Assembly (NCBI GenBank): GCA_964533785.1
Contig: CAZHNG010000337.1
Location: 1-7,351 of the forward strand
Direction of reading: 5' to 3'
Source: JANQRV01 sp964533785
Lineage (GTDB): Bacteria > Bacteroidota > Bacteroidia > Chitinophagales > Saprospiraceae
Length of the DNA: 7,351 bases
Both the position numbers and the translations under genes were made by a program. The notes beneath the pieces are model-generated. The model worked only from the letters and a program-made list of their open reading frames with translations. It did not search any database and was not told the origin of the DNA. This document shows, piece by piece, positions 1 through 6,796 of this stretch. Numbering within the stretch: the stretch's first letter is position 1; every line of letters starts with the position of its first letter.

Positions 1-119
1 GGATGGGAGCTGCTATTTTGGTGTTTCTTTTTTGTTGGGGGTGGAGTTTTCTCTTGCTGGGGGCTGGTGGAGGTGGGAATAGAGTTATTACTTAACGGCG
101 TTTTATCGCCTTGATCCAT
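1..119 (-). CDS. N-terminal fragment of a Pro/Ser/Thr/Lys-rich protein, runs off left edge
   Basis: An open frame on the minus strand begins with ATG at 119-117 and stays open for 39 codons to the window edge. The peptide begins MDQGDKTPLSNNSIPTSTSP and continues with Gln, Lys, Pro and Ser, ending around KKKHQNSSSH. It is hydrophilic, has no signal peptide in the visible part, and looks like a disordered N-terminal tail. A purine-rich GGAAGGG (minus sense, about 124-130) sits a few bases upstream of the ATG and could serve as a ribosome-binding site. The coding reading explains the strong G-richness of the plus strand at 1-80, which mirrors Pro (CCN) codons. The gene would be divergent from the DUF6090 gene, with 184 bp between the two start codons. 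No function can be assigned. The short length and low complexity leave room for a chance open frame. Confidence 0.45.
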   Translation of the reverse strand, partial: MDQGDKTPLSNNSIPTSTSPQQEKTPPPTKKKHQNSSSH

Positions 120-303
120 TTGGTCCCTTCCAAAAAATTTAATCTACCAAGGAAAAATCCACTATCAGCTTCATCCATAAAATCCCTCCCCCCGTCTAAA
201 TAATCCACCACTAATCCCTATCTTTCAACATTTTAAGTGAATGATGCCATCTGCATCCTAAAGAGCAAACCATTTTATCACTACCAAAACAAAACTGAAA
301 ACC
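120..303. other. Divergent intergenic region between the left-edge frame and the DUF6090 gene
   Basis: These 184 bp separate two divergent start codons and should hold both promoters. On the plus strand, TATCTTTC at 220-227 matches seven of eight positions of the Bacteroidota -7 consensus TAnnTTTG, but I see no matching -33 TTG/TTTG at the usual spacing. The region also has a C-rich run (about 186-194). No RNA gene or strong hairpin is visible. Confidence 0.35.
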
Positions 304-1146
304 ATGTTACGCCTCTACCGAAGCCTCAGAAGACGATTCGTCCGCAGTGGAAATGTAAAACAATATTTGATCTACAGTATTGGAGAAATAGGATTGATCG
401 TCGTTGGTATTTTAATTGCACTCGCCATTAGCAATCGAAATGAAGAAAATCAAATCAGGGAACAGACCATCGAAATACAAAAAAGGTTTTATGGCGATTT
501 GGTTTCCGACCTGATGAAGTTGAACCGTGCTATGCATGACATCGAAAATAGCATGCGCTCTACCAAAATCATTTTGCAGCACCTAGAAAATGATTATCCT
601 TATCATGATTTATTGGTTCACCATTTTACAACGGATAACCACCGGCAGAATATCACTTTAAAACCTATTACTTATTACAACTTAAAAGACCATGGACTAC
701 ATCACCTAAAAAGTGATCTGATTAAATTTTACGCTCCCGATGCCTATGAATTATCGCTGACAGAGTTAACAGATTTAATTCGTGAGCAAAAAGAATTCTA
801 TAATCTCCATGTATTTCCTATGTTGGTAGATCGGTTTGAAGTGGTCAATCGAAAGAATCTTCACTACACGGAAGCAATGGTTCCTGTGGATTACGAAAAA
901 CTTAAAAAGGATAAAAAATACGCAAAGATCCTGAAGGCGAGATACGAAATGAGGATTGAATTGTCGGAGTTGCTAACCATTTGTTTTTCTTCCATTTTGG
1001 CCATTGAATCCTCTCTTTGCAAGGAGTTAAACTTTAAATCCAGCGTAAAAAAAATGATTGATCGGCCTTTACGAGGACCTTATAACGGTCCTCATGATTT
1101 TTATACGGAGCAGTTTTTTTATAAAGAGGCTTGGTGGACGGAATAG
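304..1146 (+). CDS. DUF6090-type single-pass membrane protein
   Basis: This is a 280-residue protein. A short basic N-terminus (RLYRSLRRRFVRSG) leads into one membrane segment at about residues 22-43 (YLIYSIGEIGLIVVGILIAL), followed by SNRNEENQ. The GEIxLIVVGILIALxIxNxNE pattern at the end of the first helix is the hallmark I know from the DUF6090 family of Bacteroidota, whose members are usually around 250 residues and have no established biochemical role. The remaining ~235 residues are mostly helical and charged, without a recognised catalytic motif. The basic N-terminus predicts that it stays in the cytoplasm and that the large domain lies in the periplasm. The ATG at 304 was chosen because the family start (ML/MI-x-x-[FY]-[RK]) falls exactly there. 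The upstream sequence is A-rich with no Shine-Dalgarno, which is normal for the phylum. It appears monocistronic. Confidence 0.85.
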   Translation: MLRLYRSLRRRFVRSGNVKQYLIYSIGEIGLIVVGILIALAISNRNEENQIREQTIEIQKRFYGDLVSDLMKLNRAMHDIENSMRSTKIILQHLENDYPYHDLLVHHFTTDNHRQNITLKPITYYNLKDHGLHHLKSDLIKFYAPDAYELSLTELTDLIREQKEFYNLHVFPMLVDRFEVVNRKNLHYTEAMVPVDYEKLKKDKKYAKILKARYEMRIELSELLTICFSSILAIESSLCKELNFKSSVKKMIDRPLRGPYNGPHDFYTEQFFYKEAWWTE

Positions 1147-1295
1147 ACTTTTTAAGGACAAACGGATGTAATTCGAAAGTTGTTTGCTCAACGGAAAATA
1201 AAGGACGGGCAATGAAAGAGGTGAAACTGGCCTTGATATATTGATTGTCACCTTTAAGTTTTATCGAACATAACCAAAAAGGAAACCTAACAGCC

Positions 1296-1524
1296 ATGAA
1301 CAACCCATCCGAAAAACAAGCTCAGGCCCAACAACCCTAGGAGTAATAATTTTGAAAGTTTCTATTTTTCAGCTCAATATTACCAGGCACTTTCCTACCT
1401 CGCTGATGGCCAGAATGAGACGGCTAAGAAAAAATTATCGCAAATAATTGATCATGATGGACATAATTATGCTGATGAAGCAGGAGTGGTATTAAATAAA
1501 TTGAATAGCTTTTGGAAAATTTAG
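1296..1524 (+). pseudogene. Remnant of a TPR-like protein gene, frame broken at CCC-TAG
   Basis: An ATG at 1296, preceded by an SD-like AAAGGAAA about 10 bp upstream, encodes MNNPSEKQAQAQQP and hits TAG at 1338-1340. One base downstream, the next frame is open from 1300 to a TAG at 1522-1524. It reads like the C-terminal end of a tetratricopeptide-type protein, with YYQALSYLADGQNETAKKKL (from 1378) followed by SQIIDHDGHNYADEAGVVLN and a short tail. The pattern aLsyLadGqnetAkkkLsqII...A..vLnkL resembles the final TPR-like helices common in Bacteroidota TPR proteins. That second frame has no ATG/GTG/TTG before the conserved part, so it cannot be translated alone. A +1 shift at CCC-TAG would join both parts into 75 residues. 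I read it as a decayed or internally deleted gene; a programmed shift is possible but less likely. Its 3' end overlaps the 650-aa gene on the other strand. Confidence 0.6.
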
Positions 1525-1565
1525 TGATATTGTTTTTAGTCAAATTGTCCTCTTCCCCCCTAGGA
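1335..1565. repeat. Direct repeat CCCTAGGA flanking the TPR-like fragment
   Basis: CCCTAGGA occurs at 1335-1342 and again at 1558-1565. Both copies are followed by a loosely similar stretch ending in TTTTG (to 1354 and 1576). The first copy lies exactly at the frame break of the TPR-like remnant. The second lies in the last part of the 650-aa gene that is not antisense to it. No inverted terminal repeats border the enclosed 215 bp, so a transposon target duplication is not supported; a short-homology recombination junction is possible. Two 8-mers 223 bp apart could also be chance. Confidence 0.3.
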
Positions 1566-3376
1566 AGATAGTTTTGTATTAAATCCGATCGAAAACCATA
1601 ATTCCCAAAATATTGTCCTAAATACCGATTGCGTAATAAAGGATTCTTCGTTACGGCGATTCCTTTCCGAAGAGCTTTTTCCAGGTAGGGGCTTTCCGGA
1701 AATTGTTCTTGATACCATTGAAGATGACGACTATTGGCGATTTTTTGTGGAAAAATCTGCTCGATGTATTGTCCAGGATCACCACCATTTTTACGATACA
1801 GATAAATAGCAACATCAGCCTGCATGTAAGAACTAATGGTAGCCATTAGCTCTTCGGTATTAGACTCGTATATGTTCAAATATTCTTCAAGGATGAGGGT
1901 GTCATTTCCAACACAACGTAAAATGGACTCATGTAACTGTTCGCGTAAATTTTGATATCCATCCGCAATCTTTAACATCGTATTACAAGATAGGTAGGCT
2001 TGAATTTTTGCTGGATCACCTCCTTCGTGGCTCAGATACATTGCTAAAAATTCTAAAAGCCGCTTAGTTTTGCCTTCTCTTTCAGCATAACGAATCCCTA
2101 GCAAGAAGGCCTTCAAAAGAAGTTGAGGCGAACAATCAGGAAAATGATCTCTAAAAATATCCACATCATCGACGCTAGTAATACTTTTATAAAAAGCCTC
2201 TGCCAATAAATATCTACTTTCGATATAGAGCGGTTGCTTGATTATTTCGCTCAATTCGTTCAATCCAAACAACTTAACCGCTCTTAGCAATACTTTTTCG
2301 ATCGCTTCATCATCGATATAAACCCGGTTAATGGTTGGACAATCTTCTTTTTCCTGGATACAATTGATTCCTGCATCTAAAAAAAACCCCCTAAACTCCA
2401 TACAGGCTTGCGGATGATTACTAAATAAATCCATTAATTCGCAATCATTTAGTGATAAAGTTGTCCTAATCCTCTTTGCAGCCCAGTAACGGTGTTTAGC
2501 TTTTGATTTTTCGTAATCGAGTAGGTATTGTTTAAAATCTTCCGCATTTTCCATACAGGCAACCGTCACATTTTCCGGGAGTCGGTTTGCCACTCCACCC
2601 AAATATTGCGGGTATCGTTTTATTAATACAGGAAAGGAATCGCAAGGAATGAAAGTCATTGCTTTCTCGAAGGCTAACTCATAGAATTGAGTTTGATCTT
2701 TGAAAGCTTTCATATACTCGAGAAAACTTTCCAAATCACTAATGGTTTCGATCGCCACCAAACAAGCCTTACTAGTAACCAAACTATCCACAGACCCTCT
2801 CAGGTCTTTTAACGCCTTATCAATTTCAGTGGGATTGCGGAAAGAATTAAAATAAGCCCTGTAGGCAAACTCTTTTAAGTCAAGAAGTAAGGAAAGGCCT
2901 GCAATTTCCTTTTTTTCCCATCTTTTAGCACTTCGGATAGCACTTTTAATGATTCCCCGGCTTTCGTTCTCCGGCAGATAATTAATGGCTTTACGAACCG
3001 CCAATGTTATGGACTTGTTGCTGCTCTTTATTTGACAGTTTATCGTCGTATCAAGGGCCACAATTTTTTTAATTATCCTTTTTTTATCGTCCTCATAATC
3101 CCAATCAACTATCTTATAATTCCAGTAACTTCCACCAAGGTTGTGCTTTAATAATTCCTGGCATTCTCCCTTTGTTCTAATTTTTGGCCCACCTTTCTTG
3201 GGTAGTAAAATATTTGTAATACAGGATAGCTCCGAATCTTGCTCTACCTCTACTTTGTCGCTTTTTTGTGCCACAGTAATCATTGGTAGTAAGAAAAGAA
3301 AGATAGACCATAAGACGGTATTCGTTGAACATTTACCTAGTCGAGAGTAAATTTCAAATTGGATTGACCTTTTCAT
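1424..3376 (-). CDS. Exported alpha-helical-repeat protein of unknown function, C-terminus probably altered
   Basis: The product is 650 residues. Residues 1-36 look like a Sec signal peptide, with a basic N-terminus, a hydrophobic core (VLWSIFLFLLPMITVA) and a likely cleavage before Gln37; there is no lipobox. The rest is mostly helical. It contains a recurring degenerate unit of the form hxxFxxx[FY]PxSxxxxxxA: at 247-258 (SFPVLIKRYPQY), 312-324 (CELMDLFSNHPQA), 406-418 (DIFRDHFPDCSPQ) and 551-575 (WYQEQFPESPYLEKAL), with weaker copies near 214-240, 280-303 and 494-510. This suggests a TPR-like solenoid, usually a protein-binding scaffold, in the periplasm or outside. Residues from about 618 are antisense to the TPR-like remnant, so the native stop was probably lost. 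The ATG at 3376 has an AT-rich leader without SD. It lies 346 bp beyond the 707-aa gene on the same strand and is probably a separate transcript. No family is recognised. Confidence 0.75.
   Translation of the reverse strand: MKRSIQFEIYSRLGKCSTNTVLWSIFLFLLPMITVAQKSDKVEVEQDSELSCITNILLPKKGGPKIRTKGECQELLKHNLGGSYWNYKIVDWDYEDDKKRIIKKIVALDTTINCQIKSSNKSITLAVRKAINYLPENESRGIIKSAIRSAKRWEKKEIAGLSLLLDLKEFAYRAYFNSFRNPTEIDKALKDLRGSVDSLVTSKACLVAIETISDLESFLEYMKAFKDQTQFYELAFEKAMTFIPCDSFPVLIKRYPQYLGGVANRLPENVTVACMENAEDFKQYLLDYEKSKAKHRYWAAKRIRTTLSLNDCELMDLFSNHPQACMEFRGFFLDAGINCIQEKEDCPTINRVYIDDEAIEKVLLRAVKLFGLNELSEIIKQPLYIESRYLLAEAFYKSITSVDDVDIFRDHFPDCSPQLLLKAFLLGIRYAEREGKTKRLLEFLAMYLSHEGGDPAKIQAYLSCNTMLKIADGYQNLREQLHESILRCVGNDTLILEEYLNIYESNTEELMATISSYMQADVAIYLYRKNGGDPGQYIEQIFPQKIANSRHLQWYQEQFPESPYLEKALRKGIAVTKNPLLRNRYLGQYFGNYGFRSDLIQNYLPRGEEDNLTKNNITKFSKSYSIYLIPLLLHQHNYVHHDQLFAIIFS
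1551..1568. repeat. Short inverted repeat TCTTCC/GGAAGA inside the 3' part of the 650-aa gene
   Basis: TCTTCC (1551-1556) and GGAAGA (1563-1568) can pair around a 6-base loop. The site lies just inside the non-antisense part of the 650-aa gene, at the suspected rearrangement junction. No T-run follows directly on the minus strand, so it is not a convincing terminator. It might be a relic of the original 3' end. Confidence 0.25.
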
Positions 3377-3722
3377 AATAATTAATTTTTAACGGTTTGG
3401 TAAGATGATGGCAAATAAGAATTGCAGCTCAGCAACCCCGACATTGGTATATGTGTTGGCTTGAGGAAATGTGATTGGTTTGGAAGAAATTTTTTAAAAG
3501 TTTTAGAATCCAAAGAGAAGCGCCTAATGATTATGGTGAAATAATTTTAAGTCAGAGGATGGACAATGGTTGTCGTAGGAGAACTTTCTCTCGTAACTTC
3601 AGCTACTCAAAAACCTCCTACCCAACCATCCAAAAACTTTGCTGATACCTTAGCCGCCATTTAGCACTTGATACAGCATTAGGTCTAATTTTTTTGGCAG
3701 AACCAGCTAATGTCTCACCTTA
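3377..3722. other. 346-bp intergenic region without a convincing gene
   Basis: The part next to 3376 is AT-rich and should contain the minus-strand promoter of the 650-aa gene; I found no good TAnnTTTG plus -33 pair. The part next to 3723 is downstream of the 707-aa gene, but no GC-rich hairpin followed by a T-run is visible. The only open frame worth noting is a 32-codon plus-strand frame, 3566-3664, beginning MVVVGELSLVTSATQKPPTQ, with AGAGGA six bases upstream of its ATG. It is too short to call as a gene. Confidence 0.5.
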
Positions 3723-5846
3723 TCACCTCGGCTCAAAACCCAAAATTTCTCCATAATCCGCCTGCCCGTCCTTCCTCTTGACGATCAGCTTGCTGGATTT
3801 TTTTCGGTATTCGATAAATTTGATTCGGAATGACCTCGCCAAAAATTGACCAACTTCAAAGGAAGATTCCTTTTGGATAAATTCAACGTAAGGTTCATCT
3901 TCAATGTCGTTGATCAGTTCATAGTGAAATTCCTTTACTTCCGACATATTGAGATCGCGGATGAATATCTTGGCTTCCCCTTTTTTACCACCTTTAAAGC
4001 GAACAAACTCATCGCCCCGGCGCCATTCTCTTCTAAGGATATAGGCCAATTGTTCCCGCAACAGTTTTTCGTTGGTTTCTAATTCTTTCTTTTTCAGTTT
4101 TCTACCCTTTTTAAGATTGCGGTAGGGTATGCCGAGTGGGCCAAACTTTACTTCGTAGTTGTTTTCAGGTGATGGATCAGGTGCTGTAGAGCCCGTTTCG
4201 CCACCTTTGGTCACCGTAATTGGAGGATTGGGTTGTGGGGCGCCAGGCTCCTCAACGGGTGTTCCTGCTGATGCAGGACCTTTTTGAGGCCTGGAAGCTA
4301 TTCCATTATTTTTTTTCTGATCATCAGGATGATTACGAGTAGGCTTAGCTTTACTATCGTTACTAATACGTCCTTCTTTTGAATCATTATTACCTTCTAA
4401 GCCAGTATTTGAGCGATCTCTTTGATCATTCTCTTCTGGTATCCGAGGAGAAATTGGATCTTCCGAATGATTCTGCCTGGGGAAGCTCTTCGTAGAAGGA
4501 AGCTGACCGGGATTCCCCCCTTCCAGCCCGTACCCAGGATCATCTTTCGCTTTTTCTTCTTTGAGTACTTGGCGGATTGGTTCATTTTGGGCCAAAGGCT
4601 TGGCGGCTTTCCCTTTATCCCTCTTACCAGGGTCGTCTTCTCCATTCCCATCTATTGCCAACACAGCAGCGTATATAATTTCATCATTGGCTTTTCCTTT
4701 CTTCGCTCGTTCCAATTCCATTCGAATGGATTCCATTAACATGGGTCGCAATTGTTGTGCGTGGCCAGGAAAAAGTAGCGGGTGAAAATAGGCAGCACCC
4801 AGGGTCAACAGATTGAGTTTGTCATTATAAACCGTTGGTCCGCCTTGGTACCAGTTCAATGAATCGTTTAATGCAACCAGGTAATTGAAAATGGCAGTGT
4901 CACTGTATAATGAATAGTCCTCCTTTAGTCTGATATCGTACTGAAGGTCAAATGCCTGGTATTGAAAATTCAGGGCTCCTTTTTTGACCAGAAGGCGCGC
5001 CAGTGTTTTTTGGTTTTTCTTTACCCGCTTTTTCCGCTCGTCCTTTTTCTTAAATAAATCACGAAACCAATTCCAGATATCATTTAATCCCGCCATTATA
5101 TTCTTAAAGAACTTACTGACCTTTGATCTTTTTTTCTGACCCCATTGATCGCCAACAGATGCTATCGGTAATTTCAGAATGGATACGGAATCATTACTGA
5201 TCGACAAAATCTGTCCGATCTTTATCGATGGCAACAGGCTCAACTCCATTTTTTGCCGAACGACTTCTTTTGGTTGTTCGAGGGTATTTAATTGATCATT
5301 ATCCGCCTCGTGCAAGACCACCGTGTCCTTCTTAACGAACTTACGGGATTTGACGGGAATAAACCGGTTGTAAGGCTCTTTGATGTGCGCCGGTAACACT
5401 TCCTGATCCTCTTTGGCCAGATTGGCATCTGACTGTATTTCCAGTTGCTGATCCACCAAGGCTCGGTTGTGATCTTCTAAGTAGGGATGTTGATTAAGGA
5501 GTGCATCGCCTACTGTTATTTGAATTAAACTCCATATTCCCAGCACGATCAGGAGAAACAGGAAAAAGAAAGAAGACCATTTCAGAAATTTTCTCCGCCT
5601 TTTGTTTTTTTCATTGTTTTCGTCCTCAAAAGCCCACAGGATGAAGGCCGAACACAAGACGATAAAGACGACACCCATTGGGACCAAAGCCTGCTTGAAG
5701 AAGACAAAATCAAACCTTGCTTGTGTCACCCCTAAAGCATAAGCTACCGAGGCTCCAATAATTGCAATAATGAGAAATGGTATCAACTTTTTCTTTACCG
5801 CAGGTCGAATGTCCTTCCATACAGGAGAAAAAATATTGCTAAACAT
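3723..5846 (-). CDS. Three-TM membrane protein with long disordered linker and basic C-terminal domain, unknown function
   Basis: The product is 707 residues. Three hydrophobic segments lie at about 21-40, 53-73 and 89-110. Basic residues precede the first (KKK at 18-20) and the third (NKRRRKFLK at 81-89), so the N-terminus and second loop should be cytoplasmic and everything after ~111 periplasmic. A basic, Trp/Phe-rich amphipathic stretch (about 243-280, including NDIWNWFRDLF) is followed by a possible folded domain at about 288-400. Residues ~400-560 are low complexity (Gly, Pro, Asn, Asp, Lys; GLEG at 440 and 482), typical of a flexible linker. A Lys/Arg-rich domain follows at ~563-707. 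No catalytic motif or known family is recognised. The start lies 12 bp after the stop of the upstream 268-aa gene, which indicates co-transcription. No SD precedes the ATG; AGGAGG at 5851-5856 is on the wrong strand. An envelope scaffold is possible but unproven. Confidence 0.8.
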   Translation of the reverse strand: MFSNIFSPVWKDIRPAVKKKLIPFLIIAIIGASVAYALGVTQARFDFVFFKQALVPMGVVFIVLCSAFILWAFEDENNEKNKRRRKFLKWSSFFFLFLLIVLGIWSLIQITVGDALLNQHPYLEDHNRALVDQQLEIQSDANLAKEDQEVLPAHIKEPYNRFIPVKSRKFVKKDTVVLHEADNDQLNTLEQPKEVVRQKMELSLLPSIKIGQILSISNDSVSILKLPIASVGDQWGQKKRSKVSKFFKNIMAGLNDIWNWFRDLFKKKDERKKRVKKNQKTLARLLVKKGALNFQYQAFDLQYDIRLKEDYSLYSDTAIFNYLVALNDSLNWYQGGPTVYNDKLNLLTLGAAYFHPLLFPGHAQQLRPMLMESIRMELERAKKGKANDEIIYAAVLAIDGNGEDDPGKRDKGKAAKPLAQNEPIRQVLKEEKAKDDPGYGLEGGNPGQLPSTKSFPRQNHSEDPISPRIPEENDQRDRSNTGLEGNNDSKEGRISNDSKAKPTRNHPDDQKKNNGIASRPQKGPASAGTPVEEPGAPQPNPPITVTKGGETGSTAPDPSPENNYEVKFGPLGIPYRNLKKGRKLKKKELETNEKLLREQLAYILRREWRRGDEFVRFKGGKKGEAKIFIRDLNMSEVKEFHYELINDIEDEPYVEFIQKESSFEVGQFLARSFRIKFIEYRKKSSKLIVKRKDGQADYGEILGFEPR

Positions 5847-5858
5847 AATAAGGAGGAT

Positions 5859-6665
5859 TTAGATTTTTTGCCGAATTTTTGAATAGGAATTGTCTTCGAA
5901 AAGGTTGGTCATTTTAAACTGATTACCCGTAATTTCCTTTCTCATGGTATATAACACAGACGATATATGCTCGTGAATGGCATCGATGATCTTATACCTG
6001 TGTTTCTTGTTCTGACTAAAGTCTTCGACGTATTTTTCGATGGCTACGCCGTTGACATGGAAGAACGCAATTCGATAATTCACTTTCTTTTTTCCTTTAA
6101 TATTGACAAAGAAGTTGAAATTATAGGTGACCTTAAATTCAAGGTTCTTGTCTCTTACGGTGAATGAATTCTTCAACGGATAAACCGTTCCATTTTCCAA
6201 TGGGTAAGGCTCCTTTTCCTTATTAAGTCTGACTTTGGAATTATAAATCCAGGATACCACAAAATTTGAAATATCCGCAATGCTTGGATGATTATTTAAT
6301 ACTACCTTAGATTTTGTAGTTTCTGGCTCGGCTTTATCGGCTCCTTTGGAGGTGATTGTAATCGCCGATCTTTCTTTTGTTAATGTGGGTTGAGGAGTGG
6401 TGTCATTAGTTGGGATAGGTATTTCGATAAGCAGATAGTCATCCTCTGATCCGCATTTATTAGCTAGCTCGATGTATTCTTCTAACCATTGCAGATCAAT
6501 TTTCAATTTTGCCTTACCTCCCGAGATATAGGAAGTGTGCCCAATGTTATTAGATTCTAAATTGGAAGCTGTTTGAAATTCTCCTACGTAAAAAAGGCTA
6601 CCTTGTCCGGAAGCAGAGAATGAAAAGAAAATAATAAAACCGAATAGTAAATGAATAGGGTGCAT
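5859..6665 (-). CDS. Exported protein of unknown function, first gene of a two-gene operon
   Basis: The product is 268 residues. Residues 1-20 form a typical Sec signal peptide (HLLFGFIIFFSFSASG, cleavage near Gly20-Gln21); no lipobox Cys is present. The mature protein has a short acidic/aromatic N-terminal part, a Thr/Pro/Lys-rich connector (about 84-122), a probably beta-rich part with alternating hydrophobic residues (about 168-209, FTVRDKNLEFKVTYNFNFFV) and a helical C-terminus (about 222-247). A single Cys (residue 71) remains after cleavage, so disulfides are unlikely. I do not recognise a family. It is followed after 12 bp by the 707-aa membrane gene, whose large part should lie in the same compartment, so the two may act together. 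The ATG at 6665 directly precedes the signal peptide; the leader is AT-rich without SD. It lies 192 bp downstream of the LytTR regulator gene, a gap large enough to carry its own promoter. Confidence 0.78.
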   Translation of the reverse strand: MHPIHLLFGFIIFFSFSASGQGSLFYVGEFQTASNLESNNIGHTSYISGGKAKLKIDLQWLEEYIELANKCGSEDDYLLIEIPIPTNDTTPQPTLTKERSAITITSKGADKAEPETTKSKVVLNNHPSIADISNFVVSWIYNSKVRLNKEKEPYPLENGTVYPLKNSFTVRDKNLEFKVTYNFNFFVNIKGKKKVNYRIAFFHVNGVAIEKYVEDFSQNKKHRYKIIDAIHEHISSVLYTMRKEITGNQFKMTNLFEDNSYSKIRQKI

Positions 6666-6722
6666 CGTTTCTGGGAATTAAGTTAATAATAATCGGCAGA
6701 CAATATTTTGACTATTAATGCA

Positions 6723-6738
6723 TTGCAGTCATCTGCAA
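6723..6738. repeat. Inverted repeat TTGCAG-TCAT-CTGCAA in the operon leader
   Basis: Two perfect 6-bp arms, 6723-6728 and 6733-6738, surround a 4-base spacer. The site lies about 58-73 bp upstream of the start codon of the 268-aa gene. It could be an operator for a dimeric regulator or a small hairpin in the 5' leader. A 6-bp dyad in AT-rich DNA can arise by chance. Confidence 0.3.
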
Positions 6739-6796
6739 ATAGCAATAATGTCTTTTATTGATCTTTAATAAAATTCGGTAAAAAAATTAACCTTAT

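Noticed and set aside
59..77. Possible two-tier G-quadruplex (GGGGGCTGGTGGAGGTGGG)
   Set aside because: The G bias is explained by Pro codons on the other strand, and two-tier quadruplexes of this type are common by chance.
3..95. Plus-strand 30-codon frame starting MGAAILVFLFCWGWSFLLLG, looking like a signal peptide
   Set aside because: It is the complement of the Pro/Ser-rich minus-strand frame. All three plus frames are open here because of the G/T-rich composition, and there is no RBS within view.
237..431. 64-codon plus-strand frame overlapping the DUF6090 start
   Set aside because: It overlaps the well-supported DUF6090 reading in another frame and has no recognisable features.
1073..1093. 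GAGGACC-N7-GGTCCTC inverted repeat inside the DUF6090 gene
   Set aside because: It lies within coding sequence about 55 bp before the stop, with no T-run after it, so it is not a terminator. It may be a coincidence of the Arg-Gly-Pro/Asn-Gly-Pro codons.
1034..1303. Minus-strand frames of 60-89 codons opposite the 3' end of the DUF6090 gene
   Set aside because: They are antisense to a recognised family, have no RBS or domain, and appear to be shadow frames.
4397..4785. Frames of 74-105 codons on both strands within the linker region of the 707-aa gene
   Set aside because: They overlap the long continuous frame and arise from its biased Gly/Pro/Lys/Asn codons; none has independent support.
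5851..5856. AGGAGG next to the start of the 707-aa gene
   Set aside because: It is on the plus strand, while the gene is on the minus strand, so it cannot act as its Shine-Dalgarno.
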